Shown: piece by piece, positions 8,861 to 18,196 of the stretch | Layout of the letters: every line of letters begins with the position of its first letter | Numbering within the stretch: position 1 is the first letter of the stretch | Assembly: GCA_000405345.1 (NCBI GenBank) | Contig: ASPC01000001.1 | Span: 1-60,434 of the forward strand | From: Atribacteria bacterium SCGC AAA255-N14 | Lineage (GTDB): Bacteria > Atribacterota > JS1 > SB-45 > 34-128 | Direction of reading: 5' to 3' | Length of the DNA stretch: 60,434 nt | Notes under the pieces: model-generated | What the model was told of the DNA's origin: nothing | The model's database searches: none | The model's input: only the letters and a program-made list of their open reading frames with translations | Program-made: the position numbers and the translations under genes

Positions 8861-10093
8861 ATGTCAAATAGAAAACCAATAGTCTTAATATCAAGTTATT
8901 ATCCAAGGTTATGTGGTATTGCCACATTTTGTGAAGAAGCCAGAGAATTTATCCAGAAAGAAAATCCGGAAAGAGATGTTCTGGTAATAAGCCATACAGA
9001 CGGAACCGGCGAAGGGGTTTTCCCTTTAATAGATACTTCGAATCGTTTTTGGTGGAGGCCGGTAGCAAAAAAAATTAAAAAACTGTCTCCTTATGTAGTG
9101 CATATAGAACATGAATATGGCCTATATGAGCATATAGACAAAAGAGGTATTGGGGACAGAAACCAGGGATTTATAGAATTTTTAGGCTCTATTAATGAAT
9201 TCCCTATTGTGGTAGAGCCACATACAGTGCACGGTAGGTTAAAGGAATTTGAAGAAAATTTTATTTATCAACTATGTGAAGACGCTGATGTAGTTTTATT
9301 TAAGAGTGATTATCTAAAGTGGAGACTACACTGGACTTTTAGTCAAAGAGGATGGAAAATGCCCAAGAATATCATGATTGTCCCTCATGGAGCAAGGGCA
9401 GATAAAAATTGGAGTGAAAACGATATTCCAAAATTAAAAGAGGAGCTTGGTTTAAATAAAATTCCCTATCTAAGTAATAATTTAGTAGGATTGGTGGGTT
9501 GGATACAATCCAATAAAAGATGGGATATATTAACCTCTATATGGGAAGAAGCCCTCGAAGAAATAAGAATCAGAACCGGTGAAGACTGGGATTTACTTGC
9601 TGCAGGTGCTATGAGAGATAAAGCCCATCTAGCAGATTATAATCAATATAAAAAAAACTTAGAAATTTTGGAAAAGGAAGGGATGGCACATTATTATGAA
9701 TTTATTCCAAGGGGAGAAATTTACTATAAAGTAATGGCAGTTTGTAATTTTATCGTATTACCAACAGTGGATGAAACACAGTCGGGAACACTTGCCAGAA
9801 TTATTGCTTTAAATAAACCTTATATTACCACAGCTCCATTGGAAGGATTGACAGCTCAAACTCTGGAGAGCGAAGGCGGATTATTGTTTACCAATAAACA
9901 AATGCTAAAAGAAAAAGTTATTAGGTTGGCCTGTGATAAAGATTTGAGAAAAGAGCTCTCCGAAAATCTCAAAAAATATTTAACAGAAGTTGTATCCTGG
10001 GAGATAACTGCCAAAAAATATAAAAAAGCATATAGACTTGCAAGGCTTAAAAAAAATACAGGGGAAGACATAGGTTTACCCCCGGAATTTTAG
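8861..10093 (+). CDS. Glycosyltransferase family 4
   Basis: 410 residues, GT-B fold. The N-terminal half has SSYYPRLCGIATFCEEA, and HIEHEYGLYE near residue 80; the C-terminal half has LVGLVGWIQSNKRWD and a VDETQSGTLARIIAL stretch in the donor-binding region. It probably transfers a nucleotide-activated sugar in the cytoplasm. It shares the CGIAT-F/Y opening with the following gene, suggesting duplicated enzymes that act in sequence on one glycan. A GH130 phosphorylase downstream makes mannose a reasonable guess for the sugar (inference). It is the first gene of a four-gene plus-strand operon. Confidence 0.85.
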   Translation: MSNRKPIVLISSYYPRLCGIATFCEEAREFIQKENPERDVLVISHTDGTGEGVFPLIDTSNRFWWRPVAKKIKKLSPYVVHIEHEYGLYEHIDKRGIGDRNQGFIEFLGSINEFPIVVEPHTVHGRLKEFEENFIYQLCEDADVVLFKSDYLKWRLHWTFSQRGWKMPKNIMIVPHGARADKNWSENDIPKLKEELGLNKIPYLSNNLVGLVGWIQSNKRWDILTSIWEEALEEIRIRTGEDWDLLAAGAMRDKAHLADYNQYKKNLEILEKEGMAHYYEFIPRGEIYYKVMAVCNFIVLPTVDETQSGTLARIIALNKPYITTAPLEGLTAQTLESEGGLLFTNKQMLKEKVIRLACDKDLRKELSENLKKYLTEVVSWEITAKKYKKAYRLARLKKNTGEDIGLPPEF

Positions 10094-10207
10094 TTTTATT
10101 TAATGCTTTTATTGGTAGCGGAGACTTTTAATTATACAATCAGATACCTTTAAAAAATCTTAAAAAAAGTTTGGCTTTCTAAAAAAAAATCTCCAGGAGA
10201 TATTATT

Positions 10208-11410
10208 TTGGACAAGCTCAGAAAAATTTTAAGAGAAAAAAATAAGTGTATCAATAGTACATTTATATCCTCATATACCCCAAGAAAATGTGGAATTGCT
10301 ACCTACACAAAAGATTTAACTCGAGCTATTAACCTTATAAATCCACACTCTAAATCTGAAATTGTGGCATTAATTAGACCGGAAGATAAAATTGATTATC
10401 CTCCAGAGGTTAAATTAAAAATTAGCCAATACGAAGTTGATTCCTATATTAAAGCTGCTGATCATATTAATAAATCTAAAACAGATATAGTTGTTTTAGA
10501 ACATGAATTCGGATTATATGGCGGTGACTTTGGAGAATATATTATCAAATTGATAGAATTGATAAAAAAACCTCTAATTGTAACTACTCATACAATTCCT
10601 GACAATAATAGCGAAGGATACGGCTTGGTTTTAAAAGATGTGCTCAAATTTGCAGAAAAAATAATAGCTATGATGCCCGAAAGTTTGCAGAAGCTTATAA
10701 AAAATTATAATTGTCCAAAAGAAAAAATAGAAATTATCCCCCACGGTGTTCCTGATATACCTCTGGAAGCTACTGCTGAGCATAAAAAGATAAAGGGATT
10801 TGAGGATAGGATAATCCTGGGGAATATAAATCTTCTATCAGCGAGCAAAGGACTTGAATATACCATAGAAGCTTTAAAAAAAATAAAGGAGCAATTCAAT
10901 AATGTTTTATATTTAATAATTGGTCAGACACATCCGGTTGTATTAAAAGCAGAAGGAGAAAAATATAGAAAATTTTTAAAGGAAAAAATAAAGCAGTATG
11001 ATTTACAAGGAAATGTTAAATTTATCAATAAATATTTGTCTTTAAAAGAACTGGTAGTATGGTTAAAAATTATCGATGTGTATATAACTCCATATTTAGA
11101 CCCGCAGCAATCCGCTTCCGGTGCTTTAGCATATGCAATTGGGGCAGGGAAAATATGTATTTCAACGCCATACTTATATGCAAAAGAAGTTTTGGCAGAG
11201 GGAAGAGGTATAATTGTACCTTTCCGAAATTCTCAGGCCATTGCAGATGCGGTCATAGATATTTGCGAAAACCCTCAAAAGAAATTGAGAATGGAAAATA
11301 AAACATACAAATTCGGAAGATTAATGACCTGGTATAATGTAGCTCTGCAACACCTGGAATTGTTTGATGAGGTTTTAGGAGAATTCTTATGGACCCACTT
11401 AAAAAAATAA
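10208..11410 (+). CDS. Glycosyltransferase family 4 (second copy type)
   Basis: 400 residues, starting with TTG behind an AGGAGA ribosome site. Motifs: SSYTPRKCGIATYTKDL at the N-terminus, LEHEFGLYGG near residue 100, IIPHGVPD near the domain linker and TPYLDPQQSASGALAYAIGAG in the donor site. This pattern is shared with GT4 enzymes encoded next to GH130 phosphorylases in other bacteria. Its 3' end overlaps the next gene by 22 bp, so the two are coupled. Sugar donor and acceptor are not known. Confidence 0.85.
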   Translation: MDKLRKILREKNKCINSTFISSYTPRKCGIATYTKDLTRAINLINPHSKSEIVALIRPEDKIDYPPEVKLKISQYEVDSYIKAADHINKSKTDIVVLEHEFGLYGGDFGEYIIKLIELIKKPLIVTTHTIPDNNSEGYGLVLKDVLKFAEKIIAMMPESLQKLIKNYNCPKEKIEIIPHGVPDIPLEATAEHKKIKGFEDRIILGNINLLSASKGLEYTIEALKKIKEQFNNVLYLIIGQTHPVVLKAEGEKYRKFLKEKIKQYDLQGNVKFINKYLSLKELVVWLKIIDVYITPYLDPQQSASGALAYAIGAGKICISTPYLYAKEVLAEGRGIIVPFRNSQAIADAVIDICENPQKKLRMENKTYKFGRLMTWYNVALQHLELFDEVLGEFLWTHLKK

Positions 11411-12378
11411 GATCAATGACTTCAAGTATGGGAATTTACCAGCATGGGAAACTAACTAAACCTGACCCTAAATTTGGATATGCCCTGGAAGATCAAGCAC
11501 GAGCTCTTATGGTCGCTGATGAATTTAAAGATAAAAACTTAAAGGATATTTATTTAAATTTCGTTTTAAAAGCACAAAGAGAAGATGGCTTACTATATCA
11601 TTTTTATTACGAAAATAATGGTAAGGGTTTATTTAAAAATGAAGAATATGGTTCAAAACCTAATATAAAAGAAGCTTATGGCTTAACATTATGGTCTCTT
11701 TTGGTAACAAAGAGCAATCAAAATGATGATATTAAAAAAATTATTAAAAATTTAATTGAAGATGCCCCTAATTGGACTTCAATAAGAGCAATATCAGCAG
11801 CTTTATTGGGTTTACTAAATCTTAATTACCAGCACGGTTTGGAAAATGAATTAAAAGCAAAGTTACATAATTTTTATTTTGAGACATACTCTGATGATTG
11901 GATATGGTTTGAAAATTATTTGGTATATGCAAATGCTCTCATCCCCTGGGTACTTTGGGAGATTTATTTAAAAAGAAAATGTAAAATCAGTTTTGAAATT
12001 GCCAAAAAAACAACAGACTTCTTAATAAGAAATTGTCAGGAAAATAATATTCCTTCTCCCATCGGAAATAAAGGCTGGTATCTTAAAGGTAAAAATAAAG
12101 CCTTATTTGACCAACAACCGATTGATGCAAGCTATATGATTTGTTGTCTTGAAAAAGCTTATTATGCAACAGAAGATAATTTCTATTTAAATTGGGCTAA
12201 AAAGTGGTATAAATGGTTTTTTGGAAATAATATAAATAATATTCCTCTTATAGATGAAAACTTCGCATCTTATGATGCATTAAATCCGGAAGGTGTAAAT
12301 TTAAATCAAGGGGCTGAATCAAATATATGCTTTTTGATGGCATTTCTTGCTGCTAAAAGATTAGAAATTATTAAATGA
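11389..12378 (+). CDS. Glycosidase-like alpha-helical toroid protein
   Basis: 329 residues with no catalytic motif that I recognise for certain. It opens with a KPDPKFGYALEDQARALM segment, followed by repeated helix pairs (RAISAALLGLLNL, DASYMICCLEKAYYA) and many tryptophans and tyrosines, consistent with an (alpha/alpha)6 glycosidase or isomerase-like barrel. It overlaps the upstream glycosyltransferase by 22 bp, which points to a tight functional link. It may process or bind the product of the two GT4 enzymes. Confidence 0.6.
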   Translation: MDPLKKIRSMTSSMGIYQHGKLTKPDPKFGYALEDQARALMVADEFKDKNLKDIYLNFVLKAQREDGLLYHFYYENNGKGLFKNEEYGSKPNIKEAYGLTLWSLLVTKSNQNDDIKKIIKNLIEDAPNWTSIRAISAALLGLLNLNYQHGLENELKAKLHNFYFETYSDDWIWFENYLVYANALIPWVLWEIYLKRKCKISFEIAKKTTDFLIRNCQENNIPSPIGNKGWYLKGKNKALFDQQPIDASYMICCLEKAYYATEDNFYLNWAKKWYKWFFGNNINNIPLIDENFASYDALNPEGVNLNQGAESNICFLMAFLAAKRLEIIK

Positions 12379-12444
12379 TCTGAAAATCGAGGAGCGAATT
12401 TGCACTATTGATTTATTTGATAATTATATAATAGGACAATAGAT

Positions 12445-13491
12445 ATGAATATAATTAGATCAGAAAAAAATCCAATTATAACGCCAGAGGACCTAAAACC
12501 ATCAAGACCTGATTTCAAGGTGGTTGGTGTTTTTAACTGTGGCGTTACCAGGTTTAATGAAGAAATATTGCTTCTGATGAGAGTTGCTGAAATGCCAATT
12601 AATAATAACCCGAAAAAAGAACTTGTACCTATATTAGATTTAAAAATAGATAAAGTTATAGTGAAGGAATTTAATAAGACTGATCCTTCAATAGATTTCT
12701 CGGACCCCAGAATTGTAAGGACACCTACTAATCAATACCTTACATCAATTTCCCATTTAAGGATTGCCAGGAGTAGAAACGGTATTGACTTTAAGATAGA
12801 TGAAAAGCCTGCCCTATTTCCTGAGAATAAATATGAGAGATTTGGCATAGAAGATCCAAGGATAACCCAGATCGATGGAAGATATTATATAAATTATAGT
12901 GCAATATCCGATATAACCGGGGTGACTACCTGTCTAGCATCCACGACTAATTTTGTTACATTTATGAGACACGGCGTAATCTTTATGCCTGATAATAAGG
13001 ATGTTGCAATTTTTCCTGAAAAGATAGAAGGTAGATATTATGCCTTGAATCGTCCCGTATCTGCTGAATATAGGGTAAGAGACATGTGGATATCCGAATC
13101 ACCTGACCTTTTTTACTGGGGCAACCATATGAAATTGATGGGCACAAGAGAAAAATACTGGGACAATGAAGGGATAGGATGTGGTGGCATTCCGTTCAAA
13201 ATAGAAGAAGGCTGGATGGAAATATACCACGGAACATCAAAGATTAACAGGTACTGTCTTGGGGCAGTACTATTGGATGCTACTAAACCCTGGAAAGTTA
13301 TAGCGAGAAGCGAAAAACCAATCATTGAGCCTGAAATGGATTATGAATTAAATGGTTTCTTTGGAAACGTAATTTTTACCTGTGGAAATTTATATGAAGA
13401 AGGTAAGGTAAAAATATACTATGGCGCCGCTGACACTTGCATTGCATACGCAGAGATTAAATTAAAAGATATACTTAATCAGTTAAAATAG
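12445..13491 (+). CDS. GH130 family glycoside phosphorylase
   Basis: 348 residues, a five-bladed beta-propeller by family. Diagnostic stretches are NPIITPEDLKP, GVFNCGVTRFNEEILLLMRVAE, GIEDPRITQIDGRYYINYSA near residue 135 (with the proton-donor aspartate in EDPR) and GIGCGGIPFKIEEGWMEIYHG. GH130 enzymes cleave beta-1,2- or beta-1,4-mannosides with phosphate to give mannose 1-phosphate. With two GT4 genes upstream, the operon may both build and recycle a mannoside, perhaps a reserve or compatible solute. A truncated GH130 copy lies just downstream on the other strand. Confidence 0.85.
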   Translation: MNIIRSEKNPIITPEDLKPSRPDFKVVGVFNCGVTRFNEEILLLMRVAEMPINNNPKKELVPILDLKIDKVIVKEFNKTDPSIDFSDPRIVRTPTNQYLTSISHLRIARSRNGIDFKIDEKPALFPENKYERFGIEDPRITQIDGRYYINYSAISDITGVTTCLASTTNFVTFMRHGVIFMPDNKDVAIFPEKIEGRYYALNRPVSAEYRVRDMWISESPDLFYWGNHMKLMGTREKYWDNEGIGCGGIPFKIEEGWMEIYHGTSKINRYCLGAVLLDATKPWKVIARSEKPIIEPEMDYELNGFFGNVIFTCGNLYEEGKVKIYYGAADTCIAYAEIKLKDILNQLK

Positions 13492-13626
13492 TTTAATAAA
13501 AGCAATAAAAATTTATAAATGAACTAAATAATTAATCTCTATTTGTTGCAGCCTTACAAGTATTTATTATTAGCTTTATAGACTCATTGACCTACTCTCA
13601 GGTTTCATTATAATCTTATGATCATA

Positions 13627-14160
13627 CTAATGATCATACCAGGTTATAAGGTCATCAGAATAGGCTAACCAGATATCCGGTTCTCTGCGGTGAAACATCA
13701 CATACTTGCCTTTGATCTTCTCGGGGAACAGGGAAGCATCTTTATTGGGTTCATCAAGGACTATGTCTTGTCTCTCCCAATCGATAAGATTTTTTGAAGT
13801 AGCCAGACAAATTCTGAAGTCTTCCGGAAATCTACCCCCGGTATACATCATATAGAAAATATCATCTATTTTAACTATTCGGGGGTCTTCCGGTCCCCTC
13901 TCCTCCCGTTCTACATTATTTAGTAAAATTGGCTGCTCCAAGCGGTTGAAGTGAATGCCATCTTTGCTTACTGCATAACCAAGGCGATTAATATAGGGTC
14001 CCTCTTTTCCATTGGGGGCAATATCGGTTGCTCGGTAGATCATATGTACCAAGCCATTATCATATATGGCGGCACAGTTAAATACGGCAGCTGCTTCCCA
14101 GGGATGCTCTTTTTTGGGTAATGGGATGGGCTGGTCTGATAGTCTTTTTAGTTTTATCAT
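13627..14160 (-). pseudogene. GH130 phosphorylase, 3'-truncated
   Basis: 177 codons match the first half of a GH130 enzyme: AAVFNCAAIYDNGLVHMIYRA, GPEDPRIVKIDDIFYMMYTG and ASLFPEKIKGKYVMFHRREP. The frame stops where an ATGATCATAC tract occurs twice with a 12-bp period (13618-13627 and 13630-13639); the duplication creates a TAG. After it the family sequence resumes for a few codons (YDHKIIMKPE) and then is lost. The gene is thus broken by a duplication and a deletion. It is the last gene of a decaying minus-strand sugar locus. Confidence 0.75.
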
Positions 14161-14283
14161 TAAATAAATCCCAGTTTGTTTATTATTATTTCCCGACTTA
14201 TTTTAGGTACTGACATATTGTACTGCTTCTCCGATATGGTTTTTCAATAATAAGAGTAGATTATTTAATAGGATCTCATCGTC

Positions 14284-15297
14284 CTAAGTAGAGTCTCTGA
14301 TAATTAATTTTGGCTGGAAAATAATTCTTTGACTTTTATGATTCTCGGGATCTTTTAACTGTTGAGCCAAAATTTTTATTGCCCCTTCTGCCATCTTTCT
14401 TACAGACTGGCTAATCGTTGTTAGGGCTGGATAATAGTACTCTGATAGTGGAATATTATCAATTCCGAGCACTGCAATATCCTGGGGTATTTTTAGTCCT
14501 TTTTCTTGAATAGCATGATAAGCTCCTATCGCTCTCTGATCACCGGAAACAAAAAGGGCATCGGGAACTTCTTCTTTTAAAATATTCTTCATCTTTTCAT
14601 AAGCAAATTTGGGGTTCATAATTCCATAATCAATATGCCTTAATTCACTCTTGATATGATAATCATTACAGGCTTGAATAAATCCCTTTGTTCTATCCTG
14701 ATTTACAGTGAAATTTTCATCTCCCAGAAAAAATCTAATAGACTTATTCCCTCTTTTTATAAGATGCTCAGCTCCTAAATAACCCGCCTTTATGTTATCA
14801 AGATTAACAAATGAAGTAGATTCATAGGCATTATCCCTACCGACAATAACAAAAGGGATATCCCTTTCCACGAGATAGTCAATCCGACGATCAGTTTCCC
14901 GGGTATCAAAAATTATAGCACCATCTGCAAAACCATTTTTCAGCAAATAGAAACCATCGTGTTTATTTTCTTCAACTTTGTAAGCTGAAGACTTTGAAAC
15001 TATTAACTTATACCCTAATTTATTGGCTTCACTATCTAAAAACCGGATAAAAACATTATGGAAATTTCCTATATAATTTGCCGCATTTTTTTCTACAAAG
15101 ACTATCAAAATCCCGGTTGTTTTTTTTCTAAGTGACCTGGCGATAAGATTAACCTGGTACCCGGTTGATTTGATGATTTTTAATATTTTCTCTCTTGTTT
15201 CTTTCTTTACTTTTTCTTCTTCATTTACAACCCTGGAAACCGTCCGTGGAGAAACGTTGGCAATTTTTGCGATATCTTTAATAGTATATTCCTTTAT
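14284..15297 (-). CDS. LacI-family transcriptional regulator with probable ATA start
   Basis: The full LacI fold is encoded only if translation starts upstream of the first TTG (15108). The stretch 15109-15297 encodes the HTH: YTIKDIAKIANVSPRTVSRV, then the hinge region LIARSLRKKTTG. No ATG, GTG or TTG exists in frame between the TGA at 15304-15306 and 15108. An ATA at 15295-15297 lies 7 bases after a strong GGAGGTG site and gives 337 residues, the normal LacI length. The rest is the periplasmic-binding-like effector domain. It probably represses the nearby mannoside/sugar genes. Either the start is non-canonical or a start codon was recently lost. Confidence 0.75.
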   Translation of the reverse strand: MKEYTIKDIAKIANVSPRTVSRVVNEEEKVKKETREKILKIIKSTGYQVNLIARSLRKKTTGILIVFVEKNAANYIGNFHNVFIRFLDSEANKLGYKLIVSKSSAYKVEENKHDGFYLLKNGFADGAIIFDTRETDRRIDYLVERDIPFVIVGRDNAYESTSFVNLDNIKAGYLGAEHLIKRGNKSIRFFLGDENFTVNQDRTKGFIQACNDYHIKSELRHIDYGIMNPKFAYEKMKNILKEEVPDALFVSGDQRAIGAYHAIQEKGLKIPQDIAVLGIDNIPLSEYYYPALTTISQSVRKMAEGAIKILAQQLKDPENHKSQRIIFQPKLIIRDST

Positions 15298-15311
15298 TTT
15301 AAATCACCTCC
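15295..15311 (-). promoter_or_regulatory. Ribosome binding site deciding an ATA start
   Basis: Read on the minus strand, GGAGGTG (15311-15305) is followed by 7 bases and then ATA (15297-15295). The spacing is ideal, and no standard start codon is available in this frame for the next 60 codons. Confidence 0.6.
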
Positions 15312-15319
15312 ACAAATTA

Positions 15320-16663
15320 TTATACCACTATTTTTAATTTTTCTTCTAAGCTTTCATGGGAAAAAAATTCTCTTCCTAATTGGAAATTTTCTTCAACCAT
15401 CTTTTCTCTGCAATCTTTATCTATAAGTAATCTTATACATTCTCCGGCAGCATGTCTAATTATTTTTTTTTCCACTTTTGCCAGACCGCATTCATCAAGC
15501 CCATATTTGTCGCCCAAAGAAATAACCTTGAATCCTTTTCTTTTGATATCTTCTTTATAAACATCATATTCAAATACTAACATCGGTTTTTTGGCGAATA
15601 AACCTTCTAAAAATTGATTTCCCCATCCCTCCTGAATACTCGGATAGGTTACAATATCTGCAAAAACATATGTATCCCATAAGGAATATATCTTATTATT
15701 ATTTTTAACACACCTTGAATGTTCAACCAGATTATTTATAAACAGCAATTCTACATTGCTTTTTTCAGCCCTGGTTTTAAGCCTCTCAACATAATCATCT
15801 GCGGTCTCTATCATTCCCGCTAAAACGAGTACTATCCTGCTATCTTCTTTAAAACTTTTCCCATTATATAATTTTGCTTCTTCAAGTATTTTCCTGTTTT
15901 CTTTTCTCTGCATTTCCTCAACCACATCTATAGCCAGTTCAATTGCTTTTCTATTAGTTACCCTGGTTGCCTGCAGCATAAGGATATCATTATCTTTAAT
16001 GCCTAATTTTTCTCTAAAACCTTTATTGTAATCATCAACTTCCCATAACTTTTCATTAAAATCAAATATATTGGGTATAATAATAGAATCCAGACCTCTT
16101 CTCGTTTTTAATTCTTTTTGAACAATACTATTAATTACTACATGTGAAATCAAATCATCTTTTGGGGGATAGTATTCCTCCAGAACTTTGCGAACGAAAT
16201 TGCATGTTGGATGAGAAAAATTTTTCCTTTCCCAGTAAAAATCATGATGATGTCCGATACATCTAATGCCCAATTCCTTAATGACGTTAGTGAACGCCAT
16301 AGCAGTAGGGATGCTTCTGCCGATTGATAAAATATTATTGGGAATAATTAAATCTCTCTTATTTTCTATTAAGATTTTTTTCAAGGCTTCTTCAATTTTC
16401 AAAGTTTGCTTTCTTACGGCTCTTATTAATTCATCCTCATCCTGATAGTCTTCTAATTTTAAGTAAGCATTTCTTTCGATTTTCAAATCCTCTTCAAATC
16501 TATAATTCATTTCCGGTATAATATAACCATCAGATGTACCTGTACTGCCGGCAATAAAATATACTTTATGCCCCATATTTTCTAAAACCTTTTTCCATTT
16601 ATCCATCTCCAGGGAAACTCCATCAGTTTCGCCAACCCGGTAATGACATAATGCTATATTCAT
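15320..16663 (-). CDS. Glycosyltransferase family 4
   Basis: I start it at the ATG at 16663 (MNIALCHYRVGETDG), which has a GGAAGG site; the longer frame upstream reads through a pseudogene. 447 residues, GT-B fold, with an N-terminal acceptor domain containing HHHDFYWERKNFSHP and a C-terminal donor domain with LQATRVTNRKAIELAI and PSIQEGWGNQFLEGLFAKKP, the E-x7-E region of GT4. It is distinct from the two plus-strand GT4 genes. It lies in a minus-strand locus with a LacI regulator, the GH130 stub and an ABC ATPase relic, so a role in a mannoside or similar pathway is likely but unproven. Confidence 0.8.
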   Translation of the reverse strand: MNIALCHYRVGETDGVSLEMDKWKKVLENMGHKVYFIAGSTGTSDGYIIPEMNYRFEEDLKIERNAYLKLEDYQDEDELIRAVRKQTLKIEEALKKILIENKRDLIIPNNILSIGRSIPTAMAFTNVIKELGIRCIGHHHDFYWERKNFSHPTCNFVRKVLEEYYPPKDDLISHVVINSIVQKELKTRRGLDSIIIPNIFDFNEKLWEVDDYNKGFREKLGIKDNDILMLQATRVTNRKAIELAIDVVEEMQRKENRKILEEAKLYNGKSFKEDSRIVLVLAGMIETADDYVERLKTRAEKSNVELLFINNLVEHSRCVKNNNKIYSLWDTYVFADIVTYPSIQEGWGNQFLEGLFAKKPMLVFEYDVYKEDIKRKGFKVISLGDKYGLDECGLAKVEKKIIRHAAGECIRLLIDKDCREKMVEENFQLGREFFSHESLEEKLKIVV

Positions 16664-16688
16664 ACTATCCTTCCTTTGTACAATAATT

Positions 16689-16880
16689 CTATATCCCCTC
16701 ATGACTTTCATAATCAAAAACCAATATTTTTTCCTGTTTAAAATTAATAAAAAATGTGTCCCCGGATTTGATTTTCGTTTCACCCGAAACAATATCATCC
16801 TTTTCGTCAACGATAACATTGAATATAGAATCATGGTGTGTAATTTTTATAATGCCATCGTTGACATTTTTTATATTAAC
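16689..16880 (-). pseudogene. C-terminal relic of a MalK/UgpC-type ABC transporter ATPase
   Basis: A frame of about 60 codons closed by a stop at 16689 and bounded upstream by a TAG. It reads GIIKITHHDSIF, then SGETKIKSGDTFFINF and ILVFDYES, the pattern of the TOBE domain that ends sugar-importer ATPases. No Walker motifs remain. It implies that this sugar locus once had its own ABC importer. Confidence 0.5.
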
Positions 16881-16972
16881 CTAATAGTAAATAAATTGCA
16901 AATTTTAAATCACTTTTTTTCTGCAGAATAAATTTAATAGCAGTTAGCACAACTTAATATTATTTAAACTAA

Positions 16973-18196
16973 TTACTCCCCCTGGTATATCCTCATTTTT
17001 AAAGCTATCCTCAATTGGACTGCATCATCAAACTTTTTTGGGTCTAAACCGGTTATTTCCTTAACCCTTCTTAATCTATAAAGTAAAGTATTGCGATGTA
17101 CATAGATAGTTTGGGCAGTTTTTGAAATACTTAAATTATTATCAAAAAAGGCTTTTAAAGTTTCCAGTAATGTTTCGTTTATTTTCTTCTCTTTGTTATT
17201 TTTTACAGAATAAATAGTTTTTCCCATAAATTCTTGCTGACTTTCTCCTTTTATCTCTGCTAACAGCTTGCCTACGCCCAGATTGTCTACATGATAAATA
17301 TCTCCCGCTCCCTCCAATTTAGTCCCTACATCTAATGCCTGGGTAGCTTCTTTAAATGATTTACTTATCCCCCGAATATCTTCATGATATTCTCCGATTC
17401 CGATGGTAACCTTAAATTTCATCTGCTGAGAAATATTATCTTTTATTCTCTTTCCCATTCTAAATAATTTTTTTCTTAAAATTTCATCTGAATCTTTTAG
17501 ATTAATAGTCTTTAAAACTACAAATCTATCCCCTCCTGTATAAGATGCAATTTCCTGAGGAGTATCCACAAATATCCCTTGAATGGTTTTTAATACATCA
17601 TTTTTTAATCTTTGTAAATGAATTTCTCCTTCTTTCGATCCTTTGAATGCCTGCAAGCTCTGCTTAGCGGTCTTTTCAAACCGATAAATATCCATGACCA
17701 AGGCTACCCGGGGAATTAGAATATCATATCCTACAATCTGCCCCCGAGTTATAAATAAATCCGGATTATTTCCCATCCTTCCGAAGATTAAATCATGAAT
17801 AAAATTTTCCTGAGTCTGTTTTTCTAATTGTATTTCTTTTAACAAAAATTCCTGCTGTAACATCATCTCAACAGTCATCTTTATCACTTCGCCAAAAGGG
17901 CTGACTTCGTTTGGCTCACCGGTAATACCCACTACTCCAATAATTTTGTTATTATGTTCTATGGGGAGATTGATCCCTGGTTTTGCTCCCACTAAATGAT
18001 TTATATCCTTGGAATAAATTTCCAGCTTCTTCCCTTCTTTAATTACCTGGGCTGCCCCCTCATGAAATTGATTTAAACGACTTTTATCGCCTGACCCGAT
18101 AATCACTCCTTTTTCATCCATAATATTAATATTTTTTCCCAAAATACTCATGGTCTTATCAACTATATCTTGTGCTAATTGATGGGTAATCTTCAT
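16973..18196 (-). CDS. CdaR/PucR-family regulator (sugar diacid sensing)
   Basis: 407 residues. Residues 1-130 match the sugar-diacid recognition domain (TMSILGKNINIMDEKGVIIGSGD and VGAKPGINLPI). The middle is a GGDEF-like, non-catalytic domain, and the end is the PucR-type helix-turn-helix (FFDNNLSISKTAQTIYVHRNTLLYRLRRV). Family members activate genes for glycerate or other hydroxy-acid and sugar-diacid use. No such operon is adjacent here, although the 42-60 kb region holds hydroxyacid dehydrogenases. The gene is monocistronic, with a long gap upstream. Confidence 0.85.
   Translation of the reverse strand: MKITHQLAQDIVDKTMSILGKNINIMDEKGVIIGSGDKSRLNQFHEGAAQVIKEGKKLEIYSKDINHLVGAKPGINLPIEHNNKIIGVVGITGEPNEVSPFGEVIKMTVEMMLQQEFLLKEIQLEKQTQENFIHDLIFGRMGNNPDLFITRGQIVGYDILIPRVALVMDIYRFEKTAKQSLQAFKGSKEGEIHLQRLKNDVLKTIQGIFVDTPQEIASYTGGDRFVVLKTINLKDSDEILRKKLFRMGKRIKDNISQQMKFKVTIGIGEYHEDIRGISKSFKEATQALDVGTKLEGAGDIYHVDNLGVGKLLAEIKGESQQEFMGKTIYSVKNNKEKKINETLLETLKAFFDNNLSISKTAQTIYVHRNTLLYRLRRVKEITGLDPKKFDDAVQLRIALKMRIYQGE

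Noticed and set aside
16664..16834. A 57-codon 5' extension of the GT4 gene
   Set aside because: The natural GT4 N-terminus starts at 16663 with a ribosome site; the upstream DNA is better read in another frame as an ABC ATPase relic.
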